From positions 2,578,312 through 2,642,311 of the forward strand of contig CM043945.1 of assembly GCA_014529385.2 (NCBI GenBank): 64,000 nucleotides of DNA, read 5' to 3'. This DNA is from Adiantum capillus-veneris (Eukaryota; Streptophyta; Polypodiopsida; Polypodiales; Pteridaceae). The position numbers were made by a program, and so were the translations under genes. A model generated the notes under the pieces. It was not told where the DNA came from, did not search any database, and saw nothing but the letters and a program-made list of their open reading frames with translations. The stretch's first letter is position 1. Every line of letters starts with the position of its first letter. Shown here in pieces: positions 54,403 through 64,000 of the stretch.

Positions 54403-54625
54403 TGAAGTCGCGGAGCGGAGCGTGGGTCGACTCTCTCTCTCACACACACACACACACAGTGAGCTTACACAGTACAGTACGCAGAGAGATGTTAGAAGGG
54501 TTATCTCCCAATTCCTTAGTATTCACAAAGAATATGTTAGTATATACAAAGAGTTAGAGGTAAGTGAGTTAGGCGGGCGGCCGGCCACATCCGCATAAGA
54601 GGCCACTTGGGCTTTAATCCCAACA
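54403..54625 (-). repeat. Element E 5' LTR (223 bp)
   Basis: Identical to the 3' LTR except for two extra CA units in the plus-strand CACA tract. Followed by the target duplication GCAAG at 54626-54630. Confidence 0.98.
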
Positions 54626-54630
54626 GCAAG

Positions 54631-55713
54631 TATGTCTTCTCTTTAGTCCATATCATACTTTCAAATTAGAGTGACAAGTTCTACTTGGTGTTTGGGAGAC
54701 GTCGTCACCACAAACATGATCCTAAGCATGCATGCTTCTTAAATTTTGTGCACAATAAAAGAAAGAGAATGAGTCTTATAAGACAAAAACATTGTTCATT
54801 TAAAATGCATTTTCATTTGCTTACTCTAGTGTAGCATTGTAAGCATTGACAAGGTTCATATTATCCTTAAGCTAGGTTCCTTGCATCCATTTAGCATCTT
54901 TAAAAGGATACTTAACAAGATATCATTGGATAACGTTATTGTTTCTTAGTACCTTGTCTTCGTGTCGAAGAATCGATTCGAGCTGCAACACCTCTTCTTG
55001 ATCTTCAGGTCCTCCATTATTGGTTCTTTTGGTGGCTCTCCTTTGTGAGGCTTGAGTAGGCTCACATGGTTAGCATTGTGAATGAGCCAATGGTTGGGAA
55101 ACTTTAATTGATAAGCCATCTTATTGATTGGATTAAGAATTTAAAAAGGACCATAGTATCTTTTTGCTAGTTTAGCATAATACTCTCGGTGGCCCGTAGG
55201 ATTCTTGCCCATAGTATGCCAAAGACAAGCCTTGAGAAACTTTAGCAAGACCCAATCATTTTCCTTAAAGGCTAAGGCTCTTATGTGCTTATTAGCAACA
55301 ACCCTTTTTGCCTTTGCGTTGAGATGGATATAACCTCTTTAAGCTTTGGAAAAGGTTCTTGTGAGTCTCGGCTATATTCATCGACATCGAAGATCTTCCC
55401 ATATACTTTAATTAGTAAGGGACTTTTGGATCTTCCCTCTTTAACCCCGAAAGGTGCTTTCCCCATAGAAGTATGTACAATGTCATTGTACGCATACTCT
55501 ATAAGAGGTAGGCACTTCTCTCATTGAGAACGTTGATCTACTTCCATGACATAGGCTTTTAGTAGATTCAAGAATGATTAGATTAGTTATTTCACTTTGG
55601 TCATCCATTTGTGGATGATAGGCCGAAAGAGAAATTTAATCTACTTCCTAGATTCTCAAAGAGATCCTTCTAGAAATTACTGGTGATTCTAGGATCTTTG
55701 TCTGACACTATGG
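54631..55713 (-). pseudogene. Element F integrase C-terminal half with chromodomain-like tail
   Basis: Reading leftwards from 55713: the integrase core resumes with SIVSDKDPRITSNF (second catalytic Asp) and LFENLGSRLNFS, then the C-terminal domain KENDWVLLKFLKACLWHTMG with KLAKRYYGPF (around 55250-55150) and the NHVSLLKP block, then LESILRHEDKVLR and YLVKYPFKDAKWMQGT near 54965-54870. The last block resembles the chromodomain-like C-terminal tail of Gypsy integrases, which can guide insertion-site choice. In-frame stops occur in several places. Confidence 0.85.
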
Positions 55714-55718
55714 ATGTT

Positions 55719-56300
55719 TGTTAACCCTCACGGCTCACAGACACCCTATCACCTACGACGGACGTTGTATTATTTACTTGGTAGAGTCAGGTATCGGGCT
55801 TGTCGATCCAATACGAAAAGGGTAGAGTGATCGCTGATGAGAGGCGCATTCTAACTGGAACATTCAAGGGTTAGTTGGCTAAGCATGGGCGCCCAAGTGT
55901 GAATGGAGCGAGCTCATGTAAAAGTCAACTAAACCTAAAATTCATTCATTCTTTCATTTGTGCAATAGAAGAGTGCTCTTGCTCCATCTCCATCTCCATC
56001 TTCTTCTTCTTCACCTCCTTGTGTGTGTGTGTATGTGTGTGAGAGAGAGAGAGTGTGTGTGTGATCGAGCATTGCGACGACGGCACGGTGGCGGTGAAGC
56101 GGTTGAGCGCGGCATGGCGGTGGCTCCTTCTTCTTCGCGGCGAGGAATCCTCCACGACAGGAAGGTAGAGCGGTGAGTGACACACCAACGCCATCTTTGA
56201 GCTTACTAGTTTAGGCTTGTTGTGTGCTTGGAGCCATTTGTGGCTCGCACACGGTGTATCGGCAAGTTCCGTGCATTGACACGTGCGATAGACGCGCACA
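55719..56300 (+). repeat. Element C 5' LTR (582 bp)
   Basis: TGTTAACCCTCACGG to GCGCACA. The TATA-like position reads CATGTAAAAG (55915-55924), changed from ATATAAAAG in B. Microsatellite and GAA-type repeats lie at about 55978-56065. Confidence 0.96.
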
Positions 56301-56304
56301 TTTT

Positions 56305-56322
56305 TGGCGCCGCTGCCGGGGA
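56305..56322 (+). promoter_or_regulatory. Element C primer binding site, tRNA-Asp
   Basis: TGGCGCCGCTGCCGGGGA, identical to element B and one mismatch from the tRNA-Asp(GTC) 3' complement. Confidence 0.9.
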
Positions 56323-57115
56323 ACGCCATACACTAAGCTTGAATGGCACTCTGTGCTTCTTTTGTGGTGCAATTTCAATTGTAGGAAAGGTAAGGAAGGA
56401 GGGTGTGTGTGTGTTGAGAAGAAGGATTTGGTGTTGTACTGTGTATTTTTTTTGTTAATGGAGTTTTCAAAGGTACCATGTTTATTCTCTGTGTATTAAG
56501 GTTGTTAGTTTTCTTTTTTAATGGAGTTTTCAAAGGTACTGTGTTTATTCTCTGTGTATTTAGGTTGTTAGTTTTCTGTGTACAGTAAGTAGGAAGTAGA
56601 TCTAAGAGAGCTAATAGAGTGTGTTAGTGTGTAACAGTAGGTGTACTAGTGGTTAGTAGGTAGGTAGAGTGTGTGTGTGTGTGTGTGTGCTCACGCGCAG
56701 GCCACGGCGACCTTATCCCAAAAAAAAAAAAAAATCCAAAAAAAATCAAATTTTTTTAAATAAAAATTTTAAAGGTAGGACCGGGTTCGGGAATATCTCC
56801 CAGACCCAAGCCCAAGCTCACGCTCAGGCTTAGGCATCTATCGCCTTTTAAAATTACGAATTTTAGCTTCACACGTAGCTAAAAATTGATTTTTTGAGGA
56901 CCAACGAAACTTCAGATGCCCGAAAATTGTGTTGTAAAGCACACAGCAACCCTCTAAGTGATACGCTCATTTTGAGCTATCACACACTTTAATTTTTAAA
57001 AAAACATTAAAAATTATTAAAAACGTAAAAAACACGAGTGAGAACGGACGCTTAAAAAAGGTAAGCGGTTAACCTTCGAGGTTATTCGTCGACGCTTGTA
57101 GGGTGCCAAAGGCAC
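56323..57115 (+). other. Element C 5' leader with a 63-bp duplication
   Basis: Noncoding. 56455-56517 and 56518-56576 are adjacent copies of a unit beginning TTAATGGAGTTTTCAAAGG; B has only one. A (GT)n run lies at about 56668-56689 and a poly-A run at 56719-56733. Confidence 0.85.
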
Positions 57116-57955
57116 ATGCATCTGCACTCTGTTCGTGTGCTAGAGACGGAGCAAATAGAGAGAATTGTGACTTACGCGAGTTCTCGATATCCACCTACTT
57201 TAGGTTCCGGGCCCTCGGCGGGGACCCAAGGTAGTACAAGCCAAGACCCGAACATAGCGGCTAGTGACTCTTCCTCTGACTACGACGTCATGTAGGGTTT
57301 CCCAATACCTAATCCCGATAGCTCAAGCCAAGACATGCATGCCATAGGCCAACGGTCCGGGCCAAGCGTGCTTAGGCGCCTGAAGGAAACCTTTAGTAGA
57401 GCCACTCGCTCCGAACATGGAGCTAATGATGTAAATGAGGGTGGTGGGCAAGTAAATTCTCCATTCGTGACCAATGTAGACCCTATACCGTTAGAGAATG
57501 TGCACGTGAATACTTCATTCACTGCACCTCCTGAATCTTCAGAGTTATTTCCCTCCGAGGTCATATTACCCGATGGTAGAAGCCTTGCCAAAGTGCAAGA
57601 GGTTGAGCGATATATCCTTGCAGCGAGGGAAAAGGAATTCGAGAGCTTACGTAAGGCGGAGCAATGAAGAGAGTTAAAATCGAAAGGTCCTATGTCAATA
57701 TCTTTGCTAAGAGAGCAATCGAGTGCTCCTAACTTAGCAACCGCTAAGGGCCAACCCCTAGAAAGCAACATTGCATCTAGCTCAAAGGACACCCCTAGCA
57801 CCTCAATCATAGATGGAATGTTCTTAAATGAGAACTCGGAGTACGAACTACAAACAGAAACTCTAACCGACCTATACACAGGTCACACCTATCACGTGGG
57901 TTGGTTAGATGTCCTACAATCCACAACGGGTGCTACTAGCGTGGGAGACTGTTAG
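57116..57955 (+). pseudogene. Element C gag, N-terminal part
   Basis: Starts MHLHSVRVLETEQ (LRSGR changed to LHSVR) and follows element B through the acidic region and Glu/Arg helix to AEQ and a TGA at 57665-57667, the same codon as in B. It then continues RELKSKGPMSISLLREQSS to VLQSTTGATSV, where an internal deletion begins. A TAG near 57292 is an additional break. Confidence 0.88.
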
Positions 57956-59663
57956 GAGATTGTTTTTTAAAGAATACATACGAGAGGGAGTGCTTTGGGG
58001 TGTTTCCTCTCAACTCCAGAAAGCCCAACGAGAAGAAGGAGAGTCGGTGAGAGACTTTATTAGTCGCTTAAAGCATTTGAATTCTCGTTGTAATCCAAAT
58101 GAGCGCTTCAATAATAATCAATTGCTTGATAGATTCATTAGGGGATTACGACACGGGGATATCTACAATGGCCTAGTCATTAGAGGTATCACCACTTGGG
58201 AAGCAGTCACCACCAATGCGATCCAATTGGAGGATAATTTAATGATTCAAGGAGAAAGAGTATCTGTTGAGCCTAGATCTTTTAGCTCACAAGCATCGGG
58301 GCATCAACCAAAGACTCTAAAGCCTATTGCTAAGGAGCCAAAGATATCTGAGATGACTTTAGCAGATCTCACCAAGGCTATTCAAAAGAGTCTTAGAGAC
58401 AATCGTGCTCCGCAAAACAATCATATGTATCCAAGAAGGGAGCAACAATGGTGCTCAGCATGCTATCGTCTGCATAGTACCAGTGAATGCCCTACTTTTA
58501 GAGTGAAATTCAATGGGAATTGCAATGCCTGTGGGAGGTATGGTCATCAAGCTAAGGATTGCATAGTATTTAGGCGCGCGATGGCCAATAGACCAACCTT
58601 AGCATGGACAGACACGCCTCGAGTGCCTGCATTGATGCCGGCCCCATCTCTTGAATAAACGTCACAACACATGGTCCCTAGGGCCCAAAATGTTGTTCAA
58701 ACAACACCTTTACCACTTCCAGTGCTAGGACCGCAACCACCACATCCGAGAATCACTTCTATGAATCAAGTGGGTTGTGAGTCATCTATTGCTTGTTTGG
58801 AAGGCTATGAGGAAGATATAGATCCTAATATTGCCTATGGGATGGATGCGCTTGAAGAGAGTCCACAGTACTACATGGAGCACTATTGGGGACAAGTCAA
58901 ACCTGTCTATCAAGTAGTTGCTCTTGCTGCAAGAGGCCAAAATATCAATTACATTGCCAAGAGACCACCTCTTCAATGCTATGAGTGTGGAGGTCCACAT
59001 CGTGTGGCCGAGTGTCCTATTAGGCTAGAAAAGAATGCCACACTAATGCAAACCAATCAAGTGAGCACGTCTACAATGCCAATACTCATGTGTAATCGAT
59101 GTGGCATAGATCATTTGATTGCCCAATGTCCAAATAATCCAAATGCACAGAAGATCACGCCATTAAACTTGATTGAGGTTATCGAGGAGCCATCACAAAG
59201 TACACCCGTGGTACCAGTGAACGTACTCACACGATCGATGCTCCAAAAACAAAATTATATTCTTGAAGAAAGAGAAACAGCATCAATTGCCCAATCTAAG
59301 AAGAAGAATAAAACACGAAGGAAGAGATCGCAAAAAGCAGCGAAGTCAGACCCCAGCTCAAAGACCAACATAGGAACTGGTGACGACCTCGTATATATGA
59401 ACGACGCTGAAGAGGATTCTGATTCAGGTGAAACCATGGAGACCAAAATGACCACTAAGATAGAAACCAACAAAGGAGATCGTCATGAGCCACAATGGCC
59501 AGGATCCAAGAAAAAGATAGGAACTTATCCAAACCCTATAGAGGAGATCGAGCGAGTCAAGCAATTAAGGAGTTTGGTAGAAGATACCCAAAGGGATCTA
59601 GAGCCAGCACCTAGGCAGATCCAGATTACAGACACAGTGTTCCCTACGCAACAACAACCTTAG
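57909..59663 (+). pseudogene. Element C gag, capsid C-half with four zinc knuckles
   Basis: Resumes at RRLFFKEYIREGVLWG after loss of roughly 990 bp present in B (about 19075-20062), so the Pro-rich region and first half of the capsid are missing. Retained: FIRGLRHGDIYNGL, knuckles CSACYRLHSTSEC, CNACGRYGHQAKDC, CYECGGPHRVAEC and CNRCGIDHLIAQC, and the basic tract KKNKTRRKRSQK. Stop at 58658 (TAA) and another frame to 59663. All four knuckles are intact here, unlike in B. Confidence 0.9.
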
Positions 59664-59747
59664 AAAGTCCATAGACCCTTAGCCATACCTAGTGTCATCC
59701 AAGAAGAAAGTGACTTAAAGTCATGGGAAAGTGGGCGTACTCACTTC

Positions 59748-60485
59748 TTGATGGAAATAATGTTTACAGAGGGACTACCTGACCCTATCGAAGAAATGGA
59801 GATCCCATCTTCCCCGCGTCAAGGGACTGAAGCCCAAAAGATGCCATTAAATATTTCCAAATTGATGGATTTCATGGCTTCCGAAGTTAGAACCACCATC
59901 ATGTCCAAACTATATGGAGACCCTGAGCTATTCTTAGCTCTTCGAGCTTTCCTCAATGGAGAACTGAAGGTCGGCGGGCTACCACAAATTGCACAGATGG
60001 ATGGAGCTAGGGAGATGCCAATAGAGGAGGAACACTTAGATCCACCACCCAACCTAGATGAGAACCCTGTTGTAGAAATATCCCTTAACAAGTTGGGACA
60101 ATACTTCGAGGGAGATGAATCCAATGAAACCATACCAATCACTACCAAGGGATTAACTGTGAAGGGAATCCTTGATGGTGGCGCTGGGGTTAGCATTGTG
60201 ACTTAAAATTGTTGGGAAACTATGGGAAGACCTCACCTGGTGACCACAACCATATTAGTAAAGATGGCCAATGGGTCTATTGTTAAACCTATTGGGATGC
60301 TAGAAGATCTTAGGATCAAGTTCTTTGGACATAAAATAAGAGTTACCTTCATTGTCATGGATTTCTCCAAGCACACTATGGCATCTGAGATGATCTTAGG
60401 ACGTCCTTTCATGAGGGAAGCCAAAATGGTGCATGACTGGTCTAAAAACCATGTCTACTTGCAGTTCCAAGATTCTGTCATTTGA
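59748..60485 (+). pseudogene. Element C aspartic protease
   Basis: Frame 59748-60206 covers linker and N-terminal protease with loop ILDGGAGVSIVT (Asp codon 60174-60176), followed by TAA where B has Lys. Frame 60222-60485 covers the rest with SEMILGRPFMREA (around 60388-60426) and stops where B has Gln/Val-Asp. D-G-G replaces the usual D-S/T-G. Confidence 0.85.
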
Positions 60486-61472
60486 GTGGATCTTGTAATT
60501 GGTCGAGCACATTCTCTAGGAAACAAGTTTATAATTGATCATAGATCTGACACCACAGTTCACTCGGCCCCATTGAATTATTGTTACATGTGTAAAGTGG
60601 ACAATGATGTTGGGGAAGATTCTCCTTATATGGATGTACTACCTGGGATGACTGAGTCGGACAATGTGGATTGGGTCCACCTAGCAGCAACCATAGACAC
60701 TTGGGGAAACAAGGGGACGACCTGGGTAACACCTGAGGGAGATGAAATGCCACCACTCGTACCCTTAAATATGCTACAAGCAATGCATATCGCTTTTGAC
60801 AAGACTCATCCTCATGTAACAAAGAAAACATATAAGTGGGTCCTTAAAGCTTCTTTAGCGACCATAGCTAGTGCTAAAAAACAAAAGCCTGGTAAGAAAC
60901 GTCCCACTCGCTCCAAGAAAAGTAAGAAAATGTTGCGATGGATTCCTAAACGACTATTGGAAGCCCAAGGCTAATATAAAGGAAATGATCAAATCTGGGT
61001 GCCAAAACGTAGATTGTGTTCTTACCTGTCACCTGACCCATGTGAGACCAATCCAGTAGCTCCAAAACAAATTAACGATCGCGGAAAGAAAAAAATCATT
61101 GAATGCTACACACCCGATCCAGAGCTAGTTTGGGTACCGAAGAAAGAACGATTTGTTCCACCTAGCTTAGGAAGGGGGGAGTCCCATGAAGCTTCTAGAT
61201 CCTCATGTAATGCATCCATAGAGGTAAAAGCTTCTCCACAGCCTCCAGCTACAATAGTGGACCTCCATAAAGCTACAAAGGAATCCACACCTCCCAGTGT
61301 TCAAGAATCACCTGATGAACCACTTCAAGTTCGATCCTGGGAGAGTACCTTACCACCCTTGCAACTCGATGAGGTCCCTAGGGTAATAGAAAACTACTGG
61401 CAAAGATCCTCACCTATTACCAATTGGAACAATTGGTTTCAAAGGGTGACGAGCTCATTTCAAACAGTATGA
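60486..61472 (+). pseudogene. Element C W-V-P-K repeat ORF
   Basis: Homolog of the element B ORF at 15632-16672. Shared linker to MHIAF, then KTHPHVTKKTYKWVLKASL, RWIPKRLLEAQG, a TAA at 60972-60974, IWVPKRRLCSYLSP, LVWVPKKERFVPPS and the Ser/Pro tail ending NWNNWFQRVTSSFQTV. Conservation of this non-A sequence in two separate insertions shows it belongs to the lineage and is not a one-off rearrangement. Function unknown. Confidence 0.75.
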
Positions 61473-61479
61473 TCTACCC

Positions 61480-61700
61480 AAGGAAGGGGGGACTGTTTGC
61501 TGACATCCATCATTTACTTGCTTCCCTCTCAACCTTCCTCCCTGAGCTCTCAATCTCCCGATCTTAGGGAATGTATATATAAAGACTTATACTCACAAAA
61601 AACAAAAATAATAAAGAGCAAGAGCAATTAGCAAACGAGTATGCACAATAAAAGTCAAAACATTGACCCAGACCTACACATTCACATCCGGTACACTGAA
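61480..61700 (+). promoter_or_regulatory. Internal polypurine tract and U3-like promoter region
   Basis: AAGGAAGGGGGGAC at 61480-61493 is followed directly by TGTTTGCTGACATCC (61494). A TATA-like ATGTATATATAAAG lies at 61571-61584 and AATAATAAAG at about 61607-61617. The layout is that of a polypurine tract followed by LTR U3/R, lying 1.6 kb before the true 3' LTR. Confidence 0.6.
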
Positions 61701-63099
61701 ACAGAAACCTATGTTATCAAACACCTTTGATCCTCAACACTCAAGTGATGGAGGGTAGGTAGGATTAATACAATAGGAGTGTTTCTGTTTTAGAGTTTAG
61801 TGATAAGCAAAGTTCTTTTTTCCCACTGATGTGCCTCCTAGAGGTATTCTTTGTGTTTCCTCGTGTATACAGGAACGTGTTGCTGTTGTTAGGATATGGA
61901 CCTTCATGGAATCTTTATCTTGACTCTCTCTTCAAATCAAGTGCAATTATCAACGCAAACAGGTGTTTCTTGTCCATTAGCATTGCCCCTTATCTTTTTT
62001 GCATCTATGTTTGTCTGCTTTAATTGTGATTGGTAGCATTATATTCATCACATTTGCTGAGTATCAAACATTAAATTCAATGTAATTTTTTGTCATAATC
62101 AATTGTCTAGGTGTAAATCAAGCAGTCTGACTAAGCTAGTTTGACCAAGCTAGGTGTTAAAGATCTTCTCTTAATACCATGGGGAATGCCTTCCTAATAA
62201 TTAATGGTTACTTAGGTTCTTAATCCAATTTAGGCAGCATTGTGTGAAATGTACTAGGGCTTCTAGTGGGCTTAGTCCCTATTGACCTTTAGCTTAAGTA
62301 TTATAAAGGGAGTTTACTAGTGTGATGAGCCTGGGGAGGGTAACAATGTTATATGACCCCCAAAGTTACAAAATTAAAATGCTGAAAACGAACAAACAAA
62401 AAATCAAAGTGCCACAATGTAAAATCTTAAGCTGGAAGAGAAATCTCAGCTTGATTTGCTACTTCACTCACATGTATTGCCTATGGTACTAGAGCCCTAG
62501 AGGTTCCTAGTGTGGGCGCTTTTCCTTGAAAAGCAAAAAACCCAAGGCATACAAAATAAGCACACACATCAAAATTGAATCACTGTGAAAAGACTTTGGG
62601 GGGTCAAAGAAAATTAATCAGTCAGGCGATGATTTCATGAGAAATTCCTTTTATCGTAGCTTAACTACAAGGTCTTGTAGGTATAGCCTCTAGTCAGCCC
62701 CCGAACATGAAATACTTGGCTCTCGCGATTAAACCACTTAATTGACCAGAGAAAATTAAGAAGCTTACCCATGGTATTAATAGTCGATCTCTAGTACCTT
62801 TCGACCGTTAAATTAGCGACCCCAGACTTGTTTAATTTTTACCTTTACACCTGTTTATGCATATTGATTATATTGCAATTTAATGTTTATTGCTGACAAA
62901 TGGTTTAAAATTATGTTACCAATCAATTTGTCTACCTAAAACTGCATATGCTTTTTAATTGTATATGAGAATGCAATTACTGTGCCAATGTTGTTTGATT
63001 TTGTAGTGACTAAAGAAGGCTAAGGACATTCATCTCAAATGCTCTTCCACCTCGACGAACGTGTTGCAACTCAATAGCTTCCAAGGACGGAATCTACAT
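61701..63099 (+). other. Element C 3' noncoding tail
   Basis: Homologous to B 13930-15300. No gene. It includes the complement of the B hairpin (near 62521-62537) and two inversely related TACCATGG phrases (62193, 62770). Confidence 0.75.
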
Positions 63100-63100
63100 C

Positions 63101-63113
63101 AGGAAGGGGGGCA
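63101..63113 (+). promoter_or_regulatory. Element C polypurine tract
   Basis: AGGAAGGGGGGCA directly before the 3' LTR. Confidence 0.92.
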
Positions 63114-63710
63114 TGTTAACCCTCATGGCTCACAGACACCCTATCACCTACGACGGACGTTGTATTATTTACTTGGTAGAGTCAGGTACCGGGCTTGTCG
63201 GTCCACTAGGAAATGGGTAGAGTGATCGTCGATGAGAGGCGCACTCGAACTGGAACATTCAAGGGTTAGTTGGCTAAGCATGGGCGCCCAAGTGTGAATG
63301 GGGTGAGCTCATATAAAATTCAACTAAACCTAAAATTCATTCATTCATTCATTTATGCAATAGAAGAGTGCTCTTGCTCCATCTCCATCTCCATCTCCAT
63401 CTTCTTCTTCTTTACCTCCTTGTGTGTGTGTGTGTATGTGTGAGAGAGAGAGAGAGAGAGAGTGTGTGTGTGATCGAGCATTGCGACGACGGTACGGCGG
63501 CGGCGAAGCGGTTCAGCACGACACGGCAGAGGCTCCTTCTTCTTCGCGACAAGGAATCCTCCACGACAGGAAGCGTAGAGCGGTGAGTGACACACCAACG
63601 CCATCTTTGAGCTTACTAGTTTAGGCTTGTTGTGTGCTTGGAGCCATTTGTGGATCGCACACGGTGTATGGGCAAGTTCCTTGCATTGACACGTGCGACA
63701 GACGCGCACA
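63114..63710 (+). repeat. Element C 3' LTR (597 bp)
   Basis: TGTTAACCCTCATGG to GCGCACA; keeps the TATA-like ATATAAAA (63311-63318) that the 5' LTR has lost. Ten or so differences from the 5' LTR are visible in the first 150 bp. Confidence 0.96.
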
Positions 63711-63715
63711 ATGTT

Positions 63716-64000
63716 GGCAAGCCATGATACTTGAAAATTTGAGATCTAAAGAGGGTTGTCATTTGATGTGCCTTAATAGTCTTTTTTTCAGGCATAAAGT
63801 GTGTTTTCTTGCTAAGCTTGTCGATTGAAACAATCCAAGTTGCTTCCCTCGATCAAATTTCAATTTTTGGTATACCACGCAATTTGAAACATACTCTTGT
63901 ATGTTTACTTTTCACATGGTAGACCAACAAAAATACAATTCTACTCCTCAAAGAGTAGATTATGGAATCCCTCTTTGCCCCGCATAAGGAGAAGCATGGG
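63716..64000 (-). pseudogene. Element F integrase N-terminal half
   Basis: Minus strand from 64000 leftwards: zinc-binding end IQEYVSNCVVYQKLKFDRGK (second Cys of the C-x-x-C pair is Tyr), a short frame change, then WIVSIDKLSKKTHFMP (first catalytic Asp region, usually VVDRLSK), KTIKAHQMTTLF and FKYHGLPT up to element C at 63715. It continues at 55713 on the other side of element C. Confidence 0.88.

Larger units (their letters stand above)
49066..54625 (-). mobile_element. Element E: near-intact Ty1/Copia retrotransposon (TNT1 type)
   Basis: A 5560-bp element with LTRs of 219 bp (49066-49284) and 223 bp (54403-54625), flanked by the 5-bp duplication GCAAG (49061-49065 and 54626-54630). The LTRs are identical except for two CA units, so insertion is very recent. 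It has an initiator tRNA-Met primer site, a 1-kb leader, a gag-protease-integrase frame, an RT-RNase H frame and a polypurine tract. Only two lesions are seen in the polyprotein: one extra A in an A run near 50833 and one in-frame TAG at 49699-49701. It sits in the 3' part of element F. Confidence 0.97.
55719..63710 (+). mobile_element. Element C: RT-lacking Gypsy-type retrotransposon of the A/B family
   Basis: A 7992-bp insertion with LTRs 55719-56300 and 63114-63710 and the 5-bp duplication ATGTT (55714-55718 and 63711-63715). Order: LTR, tRNA-Asp primer site, leader, internally deleted gag, protease, W-V-P-K ORF, internal polypurine tract with U3-like DNA, noncoding tail, polypurine tract and LTR. 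There is no RT, RNase H or integrase. It lies in the integrase core of element F; taking it out with one ATGTT joins the F frame at GLPT and SIVSDKDP. LTRs differ more than those of B, so C is older. Confidence 0.96.
47304..64000 (-). mobile_element. Element F: Ty3/Gypsy with two nested insertions, partial
   Basis: Minus-strand element whose 3' LTR (47304-48896) lies at the left. Moving right: polypurine tract, pol 3' end, Copia element E, the chromodomain-like tail and integrase C-terminal region, element C, and the integrase N-terminal part, which leaves the window at 64000. Element F inserted into the LINE fossil. RT, protease, gag and 5' LTR are outside the window. Stops are present, so this copy is dead. 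Confidence 0.87.

Noticed and set aside
53988-54455. 155-aa frame at the 5' end of element E
   Set aside because: Lies across LTR, primer site and leader of the Copia element and shows no motif.

Overview
The window looks like nuclear DNA from a land plant with a large, repeat-dense genome. It holds no complete conserved host gene, rRNA or tRNA. Almost everything recognisable is a retrotransposon, whole or broken: Ty3/Gypsy elements primed by tRNA-Asp or unassigned, a Ty1/Copia element of the TNT1 type primed by initiator tRNA-Met, a LINE fragment, a TRIM-like short LTR element and a Mutator-type MITE. The species cannot be decided from the sequence.

Layout. 1-7166: element A, the 5' part of a minus-strand Gypsy copy with LTR, gag, protease remnant and the start of RT. 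7167-13331: older debris, with a plus-strand gag fossil, minus-strand Copia RNase H and integrase fossils, a MITE with a 9-bp target duplication and a coiled-coil coding fossil. 13332-22196: element B, a complete A-family insertion on the minus strand (5-bp duplication GTCGT) with no RT, RNase H or integrase. 22197-25079: a tandem repeat, a C48-peptidase-like fossil and a solo LTR. 25080-27567: a TRIM-like element. 27573-34380: scattered unrecognised coding-like pieces, a Copia fossil and microsatellites. 34383-44341: two related Gypsy fossils (D and I) with unusual palindromic leader repeats. 45059-47303: a LINE fossil. 47304-64000: Gypsy element F on the minus strand, which carries two nested insertions: the young Copia element E (49066-54625, duplication GCAAG) and element C (55719-63710, duplication ATGTT), another RT-lacking member of the A/B family on the plus strand.

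How the parts relate. A, B and C are one family. A keeps a conventional protease-to-RT join, whereas B and C share a different 3' half: an ORF with repeated W-[VI]-P-K motifs, then a second polypurine tract followed by a U3-like sequence with a TATA box, then about 1.6 kb of noncoding DNA, the real polypurine tract and the 3' LTR. B and C therefore look like a non-autonomous lineage that must borrow RT and integrase. C sits inside the integrase core of F; removing C plus one copy of ATGTT rejoins the F frame exactly. E is the youngest insertion seen, because its LTRs differ only by two CA units. D and I carry four-unit leader repeats of about 290 bp, each centred on a palindrome; the palindrome sequence differs between the two elements but the architecture is the same. 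This leader architecture and the chimeric B/C lineage are the two most unusual things in the window.
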